Origin: Microbacterium sp. cx-55
GTDB taxonomy: Bacteria > Actinomycetota > Actinomycetes > Actinomycetales > Microbacteriaceae
Assembly (NCBI RefSeq): GCF_021117345.1
Contig: NZ_CP088261.1
Span: forward strand, 310,001-374,000
DNA length: 64,000 nt
Direction: 5' to 3'
Shown: positions 7,638-14,918 of the stretch, piece by piece
How positions within the stretch are numbered: the first letter of the stretch is position 1
Layout of the letters: the number at the start of each line of letters is the position of its first letter
Made by a program: the position numbers and the translations under genes
The notes under the pieces: generated by a model
Told to the model about the DNA's origin: nothing
Databases searched by the model: none
What the model saw: only the letters and a program-made list of their open reading frames with translations

Positions 7638-7688
7638 TCAGTCGGCGGCGGCCGATTACCCATTCCCCGACGCCTGAGAGGATCGAAC

Positions 7689-8249
7689 ATGACAGAGGAA
7701 CGCACCTGGCGCGGATGCGTCTTCATCGGAACGAGCCTGGACGGCTACATCGCGGGCCCCGACGGGGACCTCGCCTGGCTGACCGACCCGGAGCCGCGGG
7801 AACACAGGACCGAAGAGGGGACGCATCCGGCACTGGTCTGGGAGACGTTCTTCCCCTCGGTCGACGCCCTCGTCATCGGACGGGCGACGTACGACACGGT
7901 GTCGGGCTTCGATGAATGGCCGTTCGAGGGGAAGAACGTCATCGTGCTCAGCACGACCCTCGACGCCAGCGACCACGCCCAGATCGTGCGGTCCGTCGAC
8001 GAGGCGAGCGCCGCGCTCTCGAGGATCGACGCCGAGCGCGTCTATGTCGACGGCGGTCGAACCATCCAGTCGTTCCTCTCGGCGGGCCTCGTCGATGAGA
8101 TCACCGTGTCGATCGCCCCGGTGCTGCTCGGCCGCGGAACTCGCCTCTTTGGAGAGCTTGACCGCGACGTTCTGCTCCCCCTCCGCGGCCACCACTCAAC
8201 AGCCGGCGACGGACTCGTGCGAGTGACATACGACGTCGCGCGCCGCTGA
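7689..8249 (+). CDS. Dihydrofolate reductase-family (RibD C-terminal-like) protein
   Basis: A 186-residue protein of the RibD_C/YwjB-like branch of the DHFR fold. It begins GCVFIGTSLDGYIAGPDGDLAWL, the standard start of this family where the Ser-Leu-Asp-Gly segment contacts the substrate. FPSVDALVIGRATYDTV follows (the NADPH-binding GRxTY motif, about residue 64), then KNVIVLSTT, then VYVDGGRTIQSFLSAGLVDEITVSIAPVLLG typical of the C-terminal half. It is probably a NADPH-dependent reductase of unknown substrate. Many actinobacterial genomes carry several copies. It stands alone, with no operon partner visible. Confidence 0.88.
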   Translation: MTEERTWRGCVFIGTSLDGYIAGPDGDLAWLTDPEPREHRTEEGTHPALVWETFFPSVDALVIGRATYDTVSGFDEWPFEGKNVIVLSTTLDASDHAQIVRSVDEASAALSRIDAERVYVDGGRTIQSFLSAGLVDEITVSIAPVLLGRGTRLFGELDRDVLLPLRGHHSTAGDGLVRVTYDVARR

Positions 8250-8342
8250 CGTGGAGGCGGAGGTCGCCGCGACGACCGGCCTCGCGTACACGCCACGGCT
8301 AGGGAAGCCCCCGCACACACCCGGATGCCGGATGATGGGGCG

Positions 8343-9521
8343 ATGCACGCCGAACCCCATCCCCCGGATGTCGAGTGGCCCCGGCAGCCGTGGTTCCTGC
8401 GCGGTCCGCTGCTGAACATCATCCTGATGGGTGCGGCGATCGCCGCCCTCGTCACGGAGTTCTCGATCATGCTGATCAGTCGGGAGTGGTCGTTCGGATA
8501 CGTCGGGCTTCTGCTGTCGGGCATGGGCCTGTTGGTCTTGTTCCGGGCACGGTGGGTGGGGCTCGCACTGACGACCGCCGGAAGCGCCGTCTGCGCATTG
8601 CTCGCCGTGGAGTTCGTCGGGGTGTGGACGGTCACCGTCTTCGCGATGTTCTTGTTCGCGAAGCAGGCCGGTCGGGTTCTGCTCGCGGCCGGGATGAGCG
8701 CAGCCGTGCTGTACATCGTGCTGGTCATCCGCGACGGGGGAGACTTCGAGTCGCCCCCGGCTCTCGTGGCCGCGACGTTCTGTGTGGCCGCCGCCGCGGC
8801 GGGCAGCGTCATCCGGCTGCAGTCGGAGTCGTGGGATGCGGCGCGCCAGCGGGCCGCGGACCTGGCGGCGACCCAGGCGGGGGAGCTGCGCCGAGCCGTG
8901 ACGGACGAGCGGATGCGGATCGCCCGCGATCTGCACGACATCATCGGCCACGAGCTCGCGGTCGTGAACATCAACGTCGGGGTCGCGGAGATCTCGCTCC
9001 CCGCGGAGGCGGACGGCGCGCGAGCCGCGCTCACGTCGGCGCGGGAGGGGCTGCAGCGCACGCTCCAGGAGACGCAGCAGATCCTCGACCTCCTTCGGGA
9101 CGCCGGCGGTGACGCCGATCGCCGCTCCGAGTTGGCGCTCGTCGAGTACATCCCGGCCCTGGTCGAGCGGATGGCGAACGCGGGCGCGCCGATCGACGCG
9201 CACGTCGCGGGGGATCTCCCAGAGCTCGACGCGGACGTGTCCTCGGCGGCCTACCGGATCGTCCAGGAAGCGCTCACCAACGCCGGCAAGTACGGGACCG
9301 GTGCGGCTCGTGTGGCCGTCACGAGCCAGGGCGATCGGGTGATCATCGACGTCGAGAACAGTCGCGCCGCGGTCGCATTCGCCGCCGACGCGCGCACGGG
9401 TTACGGGCTCGTCGGTATGCGCGAGCGCGCGCACTCCGCCGGCGGCACGATCGAGATCACACAGACGGGGACGCGCTTCCGCGTGCACGTCGAACTACCG
9501 ACCACGGGGAGCGCGGAATGA
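8343..9521 (+). CDS. NarL-type sensor histidine kinase
   Basis: A 392-residue membrane kinase. The N-terminal half holds about five hydrophobic helices (residues 18-145) with no obvious extracellular sensor domain, suggesting it senses within or at the membrane. The dimerisation/phosphoacceptor helix is RIARDLHDIIGH (about 192-203, the HisKA_3 box). The ATPase domain shows EALTNAGKYG (N-box, about 309-318) and GYGLVGMRERA (G-box). The ATG at 8343 is preceded by a purine-rich stretch; an alternative ATG six codons upstream (8325) is possible. It ends in a 4-bp ATGA overlap with the response regulator, its obvious partner. The MMPL exporter gene lies just beyond, in the opposite direction. Confidence 0.88.
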   Translation: MHAEPHPPDVEWPRQPWFLRGPLLNIILMGAAIAALVTEFSIMLISREWSFGYVGLLLSGMGLLVLFRARWVGLALTTAGSAVCALLAVEFVGVWTVTVFAMFLFAKQAGRVLLAAGMSAAVLYIVLVIRDGGDFESPPALVAATFCVAAAAAGSVIRLQSESWDAARQRAADLAATQAGELRRAVTDERMRIARDLHDIIGHELAVVNINVGVAEISLPAEADGARAALTSAREGLQRTLQETQQILDLLRDAGGDADRRSELALVEYIPALVERMANAGAPIDAHVAGDLPELDADVSSAAYRIVQEALTNAGKYGTGAARVAVTSQGDRVIIDVENSRAAVAFAADARTGYGLVGMRERAHSAGGTIEITQTGTRFRVHVELPTTGSAE

Positions 9522-10183
9522 TCCGGGTGCTGATCGTCGACGACCAGGAGATGATCCGCGCGGGCCTGCGCACGATCATCTCCTCGAGCCCCGAGATCGA
9601 GGTCGTGGCGGATGCGGCGGACGCCTTCGTCGCCCTCGATCTGCTCGCGAAGACGCCCATCGACGTCGTGCTCATGGACATTCGGATGCCGGGGATCGAC
9701 GGGGTCGAGGCGACCGCCCGCATCCGCCGAACCCACGGGCCGGATGCGGTTCGCGTCATCATCCTCACGACCTTCGAGCACGACGAGAACGTCTACGCCG
9801 CGCTCAGCGCGGGCGCCAACGGCTTCCTCGGCAAGGGCGTCGGACCGGTCGAGCTCATCGCCGCCATCACCGACGTGATGTCGGGCGGCGGCGCGCTCTC
9901 GGCCTCCGCTGCCGCTGCCGCGATCAGCCGGGTGGCCGAGGCGCCCGTGCAGCGCGTGGACGAGACGCTCGCTCAGAAGTTCGAGACGCTCACCCCTCGC
10001 GAGCGCGCGGTGGTGGTCGCGGCGACCCGGGGATCGTCGAACGATGAGATCGCGGCGGAGATGTTCGTGTCGCCCTTCACCGTGAAGACGCACGCCAACC
10101 GGGCGATGACCAAGGTCGGCGCCCGTGACCGGGCGCAACTCGTGGCCTTCGCGTACCGCGCGGGACTCGCCGCCGACCAGTAG
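9518..10183 (+). CDS. NarL/LuxR-type response regulator
   Basis: A 221-residue regulator with a receiver domain (Asp8-Asp9 acidic pocket, phosphoacceptor Asp54 in VLMDIRMPG, Lys at about 105 in FLGKG), an Ala-rich linker, and a LuxR-type HTH at about 155-205 (LTPRERAVVVAATRGSSNDE, then VSPFTVKTHANRAM). It is the partner of the kinase gene it overlaps by 4 bp. Candidate binding sites are the three 18-bp dyads at 12551, 12571 and 14732, which flank the neighbouring exporter/lipid-enzyme block (inference from proximity and repetition). Confidence 0.92.
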   Translation: MIRVLIVDDQEMIRAGLRTIISSSPEIEVVADAADAFVALDLLAKTPIDVVLMDIRMPGIDGVEATARIRRTHGPDAVRVIILTTFEHDENVYAALSAGANGFLGKGVGPVELIAAITDVMSGGGALSASAAAAAISRVAEAPVQRVDETLAQKFETLTPRERAVVVAATRGSSNDEIAAEMFVSPFTVKTHANRAMTKVGARDRAQLVAFAYRAGLAADQ

Positions 10184-10215
10184 ACGCGGGGCGCGGGTGC
10201 ACCATCCGCATACCG

Positions 10216-10254
10216 AGAATGGGGCCGTCGCCTAAGCGGCGACGGCCCCGTTCT
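10216..10254. terminator. Bidirectional terminator
   Basis: AGAATGGGGCCGTCGCC (10216-10232) pairs with GGCGACGGCCCCGTTCT (10238-10254) over 17 bp with one G-U, closed by a 5-nt loop. It lies between the convergent response regulator and MMPL genes. Confidence 0.85.
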
Positions 10255-10264
10255 TCGGAGGGTG

Positions 10265-12463
10265 TCAGCCGACGAGGATCGGCTCCTTCTCCTCGTTCTT
10301 CTCCTTCGCGTCGAGGGAATGCCCCTCGACGTCGACGTCCGGGAGGATCCGGTCGAGCCACTTCGGGAGGTACCAGGCGGCCTTGCCGAGCAGCGAGAGA
10401 AGCGCCGGCATCAGCACGAGTCGCACGATGAACGCATCGGCGGCGACACCGACCATCAGCCCGAAGGCGATGGATGCGCCGATCGCGAACGTGCTGGTGG
10501 CGAACCCGGCGAACACCACGATCATGATCGTCGCGGCCGCCACGAGGACGGGCCCGGAGCGCGCGAATCCTTCGCGAATCGCGGCCTTCGGGTCCATGCC
10601 CTTGCGGTGCATCTCCTGGATCCTCGAGACGAGGAACACCTGGTAATCCATCGCGAGGCCGAACAGCACTCCCACCAGCAGGAGCGGCAGCAGGCTCAGC
10701 ATCGGATCGCCCTGCGGGGCGGCGATGAGCGGGTCCAGCCATCCCCACTGGAACACGGCCACCGAAGCGCCGAACGACGCGCCGACCGAGAGGAGGAACC
10801 CGAGGGTCGCGATCACCGGGATGAGGAGCGACCGGAACAGCACGATCAGCAGGATGATCGAGATGACGACGATCACGATGATGTATTTGATCAGCGCCTC
10901 CATCAACTGCGCGTCCTGATCGATGCCGATCGCCGTCTCGCCGGTGACCTCCAGGTGGACGCCGGGTTGGGCGTCGGCGTTGTCGCGCACGCTGTGCACG
11001 ATGTCTTTGGTGGAGTCGTCGATCGGGCCGCCCTCGGGGATCACGATGATCCGAGCGAAGGTGCCGTCAGCGCTGAGCTCCGCCGGGATGACCCGCTGCA
11101 CACCGTCGAGCGCGGCGAGGTCCGACTCGATGGTCGCCGTCGACGACGCGACATCGTCGCCTTCGGCCAGCACGATGAGCGGGCTCTGCACGCCGCCGAA
11201 CTCGTCGAGCACCAGGTTGTATGCCGCACGTTCCGTCGACGCCGGGTCAGCGCCGCCGGGGACGTTGAAGGCCGTCTTCATACTGAGCAGTGGCAACGCG
11301 ACCACGACGAGAACCAGCACGCCGGTGAGCAGCGAGATGAATGGACGGTTGACGACGACGCTGCCCCATCCGCGCATGATCCCGCGCTTCTGCTTCTGCC
11401 CCTCGTTCCAGAGTTCGCCCCGTTCGAGTGCCTTGCGCTGCTTCCGGGACAGCGCGCGGACGCCGAGGAACCTCATGAGCGCCGGCAACAGGGTGAGTGC
11501 GAGCAGCACCGCAATGAGCACGCCGAAGGCGGCGGCCATTCCCATCTCGGTGATGAAGCTGAGGTTTGCGACGAGGAGCGCCACGAGGGCGACGATCACG
11601 GTGAGGCCCGCGAAGACCACAGCGGTGCCGGCAGTTCCCGTTGCCCGGGCGATCGCGTCATCCACGCTCCGCCCACCGCGGAGTTCGTTTCGGAACCTCG
11701 ACAGGATGAACAGGCTGTAGTCGATGCCGACGGCGAGCCCGAGCATGGCGGCGAGGATGATGCTGTTGTCGCTGATCGGCACGATGGAGCCGAAGGCGAG
11801 GATGCCCATGAGCCCGACGCCGACACCGAATGCGGCGATCAGGAGATTGGCGCCGGCGGCGAGCAGGGAACCGAAGGTGAGCGCGAGGACGAGGAACGCG
11901 ACGAGCACGCCGACGCCTTCACCGATTCCTGGTTCGGGTGCGCCGAGGGGAACGAGGTTGCCGCCGAGTTCGACACCCAGGGCCGGCGGAGCGTTCTCCT
12001 GCAGCGCGAGCGCAGCGTCGTAGTACTCGATCTGCTGGTCGGCGCTGAGGTCGCCGTACGTGATCGTCGACACCGCGAGGGTCAGGTCTTCGGAGATGTA
12101 GGGCTGCGCCGCATCCAGCGGATCGGTCACCGCCTGCACACCGGGGAGGTTCGCTGCATCCGCGAGGAACGCCTCGATCTCGGCGGCGGTCGCCACGTCG
12201 GTGACATCGCCGTTCTCGGGGGCGAAGACCAGCTGAAGGCTCGCGCCGGTCGAAGCCGCGGCGGGGAACTCGTCGTTCATCCGCTCGAGCGCGAGCGACG
12301 CCGCGGAATCCGGGATCGAGGTCTCGGCGGTATCACCGGAACCCGAGCTGCTGCCGATCGCGAAGACACCGATGAGTGCGGCGAACACCACCAGCCAGGC
12401 GATCACCACCACCCATCGGAACCGAGCGCTGAAGCGCCCGACGTGAGACAAGAACGTAGACAT
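10265..12463 (-). CDS. MMPL-family RND transporter
   Basis: A 732-residue RND-superfamily exporter with the classic two-fold layout: TM1 (about residues 15-38), an extracellular loop of about 150 residues, five helices (about 175-325), a cytoplasmic loop (about 335-365), TM7, a second extracellular loop (about 395-520) and five more helices (about 525-705). The proton-relay element GIDYSLFILSRFRNE (about 250) and its second-half counterpart AMDYQVFLVSRI (about 620) are present. MMPL proteins move lipids, glycolipids or hydrophobic drugs across the membrane. Its promoter carries two tandem 18-bp dyads (12551-12588). Its neighbours are a two-component system and a PAP2-lipid kinase fusion, which supports envelope lipid handling or antimicrobial efflux. 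Confidence 0.9.
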   Translation of the reverse strand: MSTFLSHVGRFSARFRWVVVIAWLVVFAALIGVFAIGSSSGSGDTAETSIPDSAASLALERMNDEFPAAASTGASLQLVFAPENGDVTDVATAAEIEAFLADAANLPGVQAVTDPLDAAQPYISEDLTLAVSTITYGDLSADQQIEYYDAALALQENAPPALGVELGGNLVPLGAPEPGIGEGVGVLVAFLVLALTFGSLLAAGANLLIAAFGVGVGLMGILAFGSIVPISDNSIILAAMLGLAVGIDYSLFILSRFRNELRGGRSVDDAIARATGTAGTAVVFAGLTVIVALVALLVANLSFITEMGMAAAFGVLIAVLLALTLLPALMRFLGVRALSRKQRKALERGELWNEGQKQKRGIMRGWGSVVVNRPFISLLTGVLVLVVVALPLLSMKTAFNVPGGADPASTERAAYNLVLDEFGGVQSPLIVLAEGDDVASSTATIESDLAALDGVQRVIPAELSADGTFARIIVIPEGGPIDDSTKDIVHSVRDNADAQPGVHLEVTGETAIGIDQDAQLMEALIKYIIVIVVISIILLIVLFRSLLIPVIATLGFLLSVGASFGASVAVFQWGWLDPLIAAPQGDPMLSLLPLLLVGVLFGLAMDYQVFLVSRIQEMHRKGMDPKAAIREGFARSGPVLVAAATIMIVVFAGFATSTFAIGASIAFGLMVGVAADAFIVRLVLMPALLSLLGKAAWYLPKWLDRILPDVDVEGHSLDAKEKNEEKEPILVG

Positions 12464-12550
12464 GAGGGTCCTTCGAGGTCGAGAAATGAGGTCGAGCTCC
12501 AGAATCCCCGGGATGGCGCTCGGGGCAATCGTGCGGACGGACCGGCCCGA

Positions 12551-12588
12551 CTACTGCAAATGAAGTAGCCGTACTGCGGATGCAGCAG
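12551..12588 (-). promoter_or_regulatory. Two tandem 18-bp dyads upstream of MMPL gene
   Basis: CTACTGCAAATGAAGTAG (12551-12568) and GTACTGCGGATGCAGCAG (12571-12588) are related imperfect palindromes whose starts are 20 bp apart, placing both on the same helix face. They lie about 90-125 bp before the MMPL start. A third copy precedes the small membrane protein operon at 14732. They are likely operators of the NarL-type regulator at 9518. Confidence 0.55.
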
Positions 12589-12701
12589 ACCGATCGATCC
12601 GTCAGGTGCACGCCCGCGTGACGGTCGCAAGGAAATCTGGAACAGCTCGAGATCCCCGGCGCAGATCGCGCCACGGCGAGCTCCACAGAAGGCAGCGCAT
12701 C

Positions 12702-14306
12702 GTGACCGGAAGCCCCTCCGACCTCCGCCCCGCGGAGTTCACCGAAGTGACGACGTCGAGATCTCGTCGCAAGACCGAGCTGGTGTGGTTCCTCTGCGCC
12801 TTCGCCGTGTACACCGTGTGGACGGGCGCCGTCGTGACCGGGATGGCGGCTCCCATCGACGCCCTGATCCAGACGCCGCCGCTCGAGCCTCGCACCGCAC
12901 CCGGGCAGGCGGTCGAGGCGTTCGCCCTGGTGACGCATCCGTACGTCGTCCTTCTCGTCACTGCGGTCGCGGCGCTGAACGCGCTTCGCCAGCGGCAGCG
13001 GCGGCTTGCACTCGCCCTGACGATCGCCGCGGTGGGGCTGGTGCTCTGGGACGTGCAGCGCGCGATGATCGGCAGGCCGCATCCGGTGTCGGACTTCGCG
13101 GACTCCGTGTCGGCGTGGGGGTCGGCATACCCTTCCGGGCACATCGTCGGCGCGACCGTGCTGACGTGGGTGGCGGTGACCCTCGCGAACGCGGAACGCC
13201 GGTCGCCGCGCTCGCAGCGTCGCCGGCGAGCGCTCGGGATGCTGTTCGTCGCGCTCGTGGGAACGAGCATGTGGGCGATGGGCACCGACCGCCTCACGGA
13301 CCTGATCGGCGGCGTGCTGCTCGGCACCAGCATCGCGACCGGCGCGCTGTGGGTCAGCGGGGTCGAGGCGATCGGTCGCGCCTGGCGTCTTCGCGAGCTT
13401 CCCGCGGAGTCGGGCGGCAAAGCGGCCGTGATCTACAACCCGACGAAGATCCTCGACCTGGACCTCTTCCGCCGGCGCGTTCAGTTCGCGCTGGCGCGCA
13501 GCGGATGGGAACCGCCGCTGTGGATCGAGACGCGGCAGGACGACCCCGGGAAAGCGATGGCGCAGTACGCGCTCGCACAGGGGGTGGACCGCGTGCTCGT
13601 GGCGGGCGGCGATGGGACGGCGCGTACCGTGTGCGCCGAGCTGGCCGGCTCCGGTGTGCCCGTTGCCCTGATTCCTGCCGGCACCGGAAACCTTCTCGGC
13701 CGCAACCTCCGAATCTCGCTCGACGAGGATGAGGCGCTCGACCTCGCGCTGCACGGGCGAGCGCGGTCGATCGACCTGGTGCACTGGAACGTCGACGGTG
13801 TCGACACGCCGTTCGCGGTCATGGCGGGGGTCGGGCTGGATGCGCAGATCATGCGCGACACGAGCGCTCGACTGAAGAAGTTCATCAAGGGCGGCGCGTA
13901 CGTCGTCGCGGCGGTGCAGCAGATGCGGATGCGGCCCTTCCGGGCGACCGTGACGATCGACGGGCAACGCGTCCACGACGGCGACTCCGTCATGGTGCTG
14001 GTGGGGAACGTGGGTCGTTTACAGGGCGGGTTGGCGCTCATTCCGGCGGCGGAGCCGGATGATGGCGCGCTTCACGTTCTGATCGCCGCGGGCGGAGGCG
14101 GGGCGAGGGGGCTGCTGCGTCTCGTGCTCGGTGTGCGTCGGAAGGACGCCCCCGACGCGCCGCTCCGGCGCCTCAGCGGCGAGCGGGTGGAAGTGGTGCT
14201 CGATCGCCCGGTCGCTTACCAGCTCGACGGCGACACGGCGGGCCTGGCGCAGACATTCCGGGCGCAGGTGCAGCCGGCGGCGCTTCTCGTCATGAGCCCG
14301 CACTGA
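12702..14306 (+). CDS. PAP2-like / diacylglycerol kinase fusion protein
   Basis: A 534-residue two-domain protein. Residues about 20-245 form a PAP2-like membrane domain with several helices. Motif 2 is intact (YPSGH), but motif 1 reads RAMIGRPHP and motif 3 reads SMWAMGTDRLTD, where the usual Arg and nucleophilic His are Met and Asp. Residues about 250-534 form a diacylglycerol/sphingosine kinase catalytic domain with VAGGDGTA (nucleotide-binding GGDGT, about 304-311) and IPAGTGNLLGRNL. It probably phosphorylates a membrane lipid at the cytosolic face, and the PAP2 part may only be a membrane anchor or sensor. The GTG at 12702, with AGAAGG upstream, was chosen. It is divergent from the MMPL gene. 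Confidence 0.85.
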   Translation: MTGSPSDLRPAEFTEVTTSRSRRKTELVWFLCAFAVYTVWTGAVVTGMAAPIDALIQTPPLEPRTAPGQAVEAFALVTHPYVVLLVTAVAALNALRQRQRRLALALTIAAVGLVLWDVQRAMIGRPHPVSDFADSVSAWGSAYPSGHIVGATVLTWVAVTLANAERRSPRSQRRRRALGMLFVALVGTSMWAMGTDRLTDLIGGVLLGTSIATGALWVSGVEAIGRAWRLRELPAESGGKAAVIYNPTKILDLDLFRRRVQFALARSGWEPPLWIETRQDDPGKAMAQYALAQGVDRVLVAGGDGTARTVCAELAGSGVPVALIPAGTGNLLGRNLRISLDEDEALDLALHGRARSIDLVHWNVDGVDTPFAVMAGVGLDAQIMRDTSARLKKFIKGGAYVVAAVQQMRMRPFRATVTIDGQRVHDGDSVMVLVGNVGRLQGGLALIPAAEPDDGALHVLIAAGGGGARGLLRLVLGVRRKDAPDAPLRRLSGERVEVVLDRPVAYQLDGDTAGLAQTFRAQVQPAALLVMSPH

Positions 14307-14469
14307 CGGCAGGGACTCGGTGGCGTTCGGCGGAGTCGGCGACCTCGCGGACGACCTGCGAGGCGAGGAAGATCCCGACCATCACGACCCCGCTCACGAC
14401 CATCGCGCCGATGTCGACGACATCCGACAGCGCGGTCCGGGTGCGGCCCGCGAGTGCGGCGACGCTCAC
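14290..14469 (-). CDS. Tiny membrane protein B
   Basis: A 59-residue protein starting at the GTG at 14467-14469, which overlaps the stop of the upstream small gene (GTGA). After a short Arg/Thr-rich start (VSVAALAGRTRTALSD) comes one clear hydrophobic helix (about residues 20-42, IGAMVVSGVVMVGIFLASQV), then a charged tail (REVADSAERHR). Its last 17 bp overlap the end of the convergent PAP2/lipid kinase gene. The family is unknown. Codon usage and the coupled start support real coding. Confidence 0.5.
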   Translation of the reverse strand: MSVAALAGRTRTALSDVVDIGAMVVSGVVMVGIFLASQVVREVADSAERHRVPAVSAGS

Positions 14470-14645
14470 GCGACACCGCCGAGGGCGTCGCTGCGCGAGG
14501 CGAGGGTGAAGGTGCTCACGTACGCGGTGGCCAGCGTTCCCACCTGCAGCAGCGTGCCCGCGGCGAGCCCGAGCAGGCTGTAGGCGGGGTCGCCCAGGCG
14601 AGGTGCGTCGGCGGAGGGGGTCGAGGGGCGGGCGGCTTTCGGCAT
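14466..14645 (-). CDS. Tiny membrane protein A
   Basis: A 59-residue protein. MPKAARPSTPSADAPRLGDP is a polar N-terminus, followed by a hydrophobic stretch from about 22 to 47 (YSLLGLAAGTLLQVGTLATA) and a short polar end. No known family is recognised. AGGAG lies a few bases before the ATG (14643-14645). It is the first gene of a two-gene unit with tiny membrane protein B. About 90 bp upstream is an 18-bp dyad of the type found before the MMPL gene, so the pair may belong to the same regulon. Confidence 0.5.
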   Translation of the reverse strand: MPKAARPSTPSADAPRLGDPAYSLLGLAAGTLLQVGTLATAYVSTFTLASRSDALGGVA

Positions 14646-14731
14646 GAGGACTCCTTGATCGGGTGGCCGATGATGGTTTCCAGCCTCCTCGCGCCGCCCG
14701 CTCCTGTCGTCGTGCCGGGGGATGAAGCGAT

Positions 14732-14749
14732 GTCATCCAGATGGAGTAG
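14732..14749 (-). promoter_or_regulatory. Third 18-bp dyad, upstream of tiny membrane protein operon
   Basis: GTCATCCAGATGGAGTAG (reverse complement CTACTCCATCTGGATGAC) fits the pattern of the two dyads at 12551 and 12571. A degraded half-copy (GGGATGAAG) lies 20 bp away at 14719-14727. The distance to the start codon at 14645 (about 90 bp) is like that in the MMPL promoter. Confidence 0.45.
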
Positions 14750-14793
14750 ATGCGGAGCTCCCTCGGCCCTCGGCCCTCGGCCCGGGCGAGGAG

Positions 14794-14845
14794 ATCTGCC
14801 GGAGCGAGGACCGCATCCCTCGTTTCCCTCCTCGCTTCGGCAGAT
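14794..14845 (-). terminator. 17-bp hairpin after the PL8 lyase gene
   Basis: ATCTGCCGGAGCGAGGA (14794-14810) pairs with TCCTCGCTTCGGCAGAT (14829-14845) with a single G-U pair. It is 74 bp beyond the lyase stop codon and closes the polysaccharide operon. Confidence 0.65.
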
Positions 14846-14918
14846 ATCCTCGCTTCGGGCCGGGTTCCCGCCGCTCGCGACCGCCCGACCCGCCGGCCCG
14901 CCGCCCGCCGCCCGACCC

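Noticed and set aside
10262..12568. A 768-codon plus-strand open frame opposite the MMPL gene
   Set aside because: The translation is dominated by His, Asp, Glu and Arg without a fold pattern. The opposite strand encodes a full MMPL transporter.
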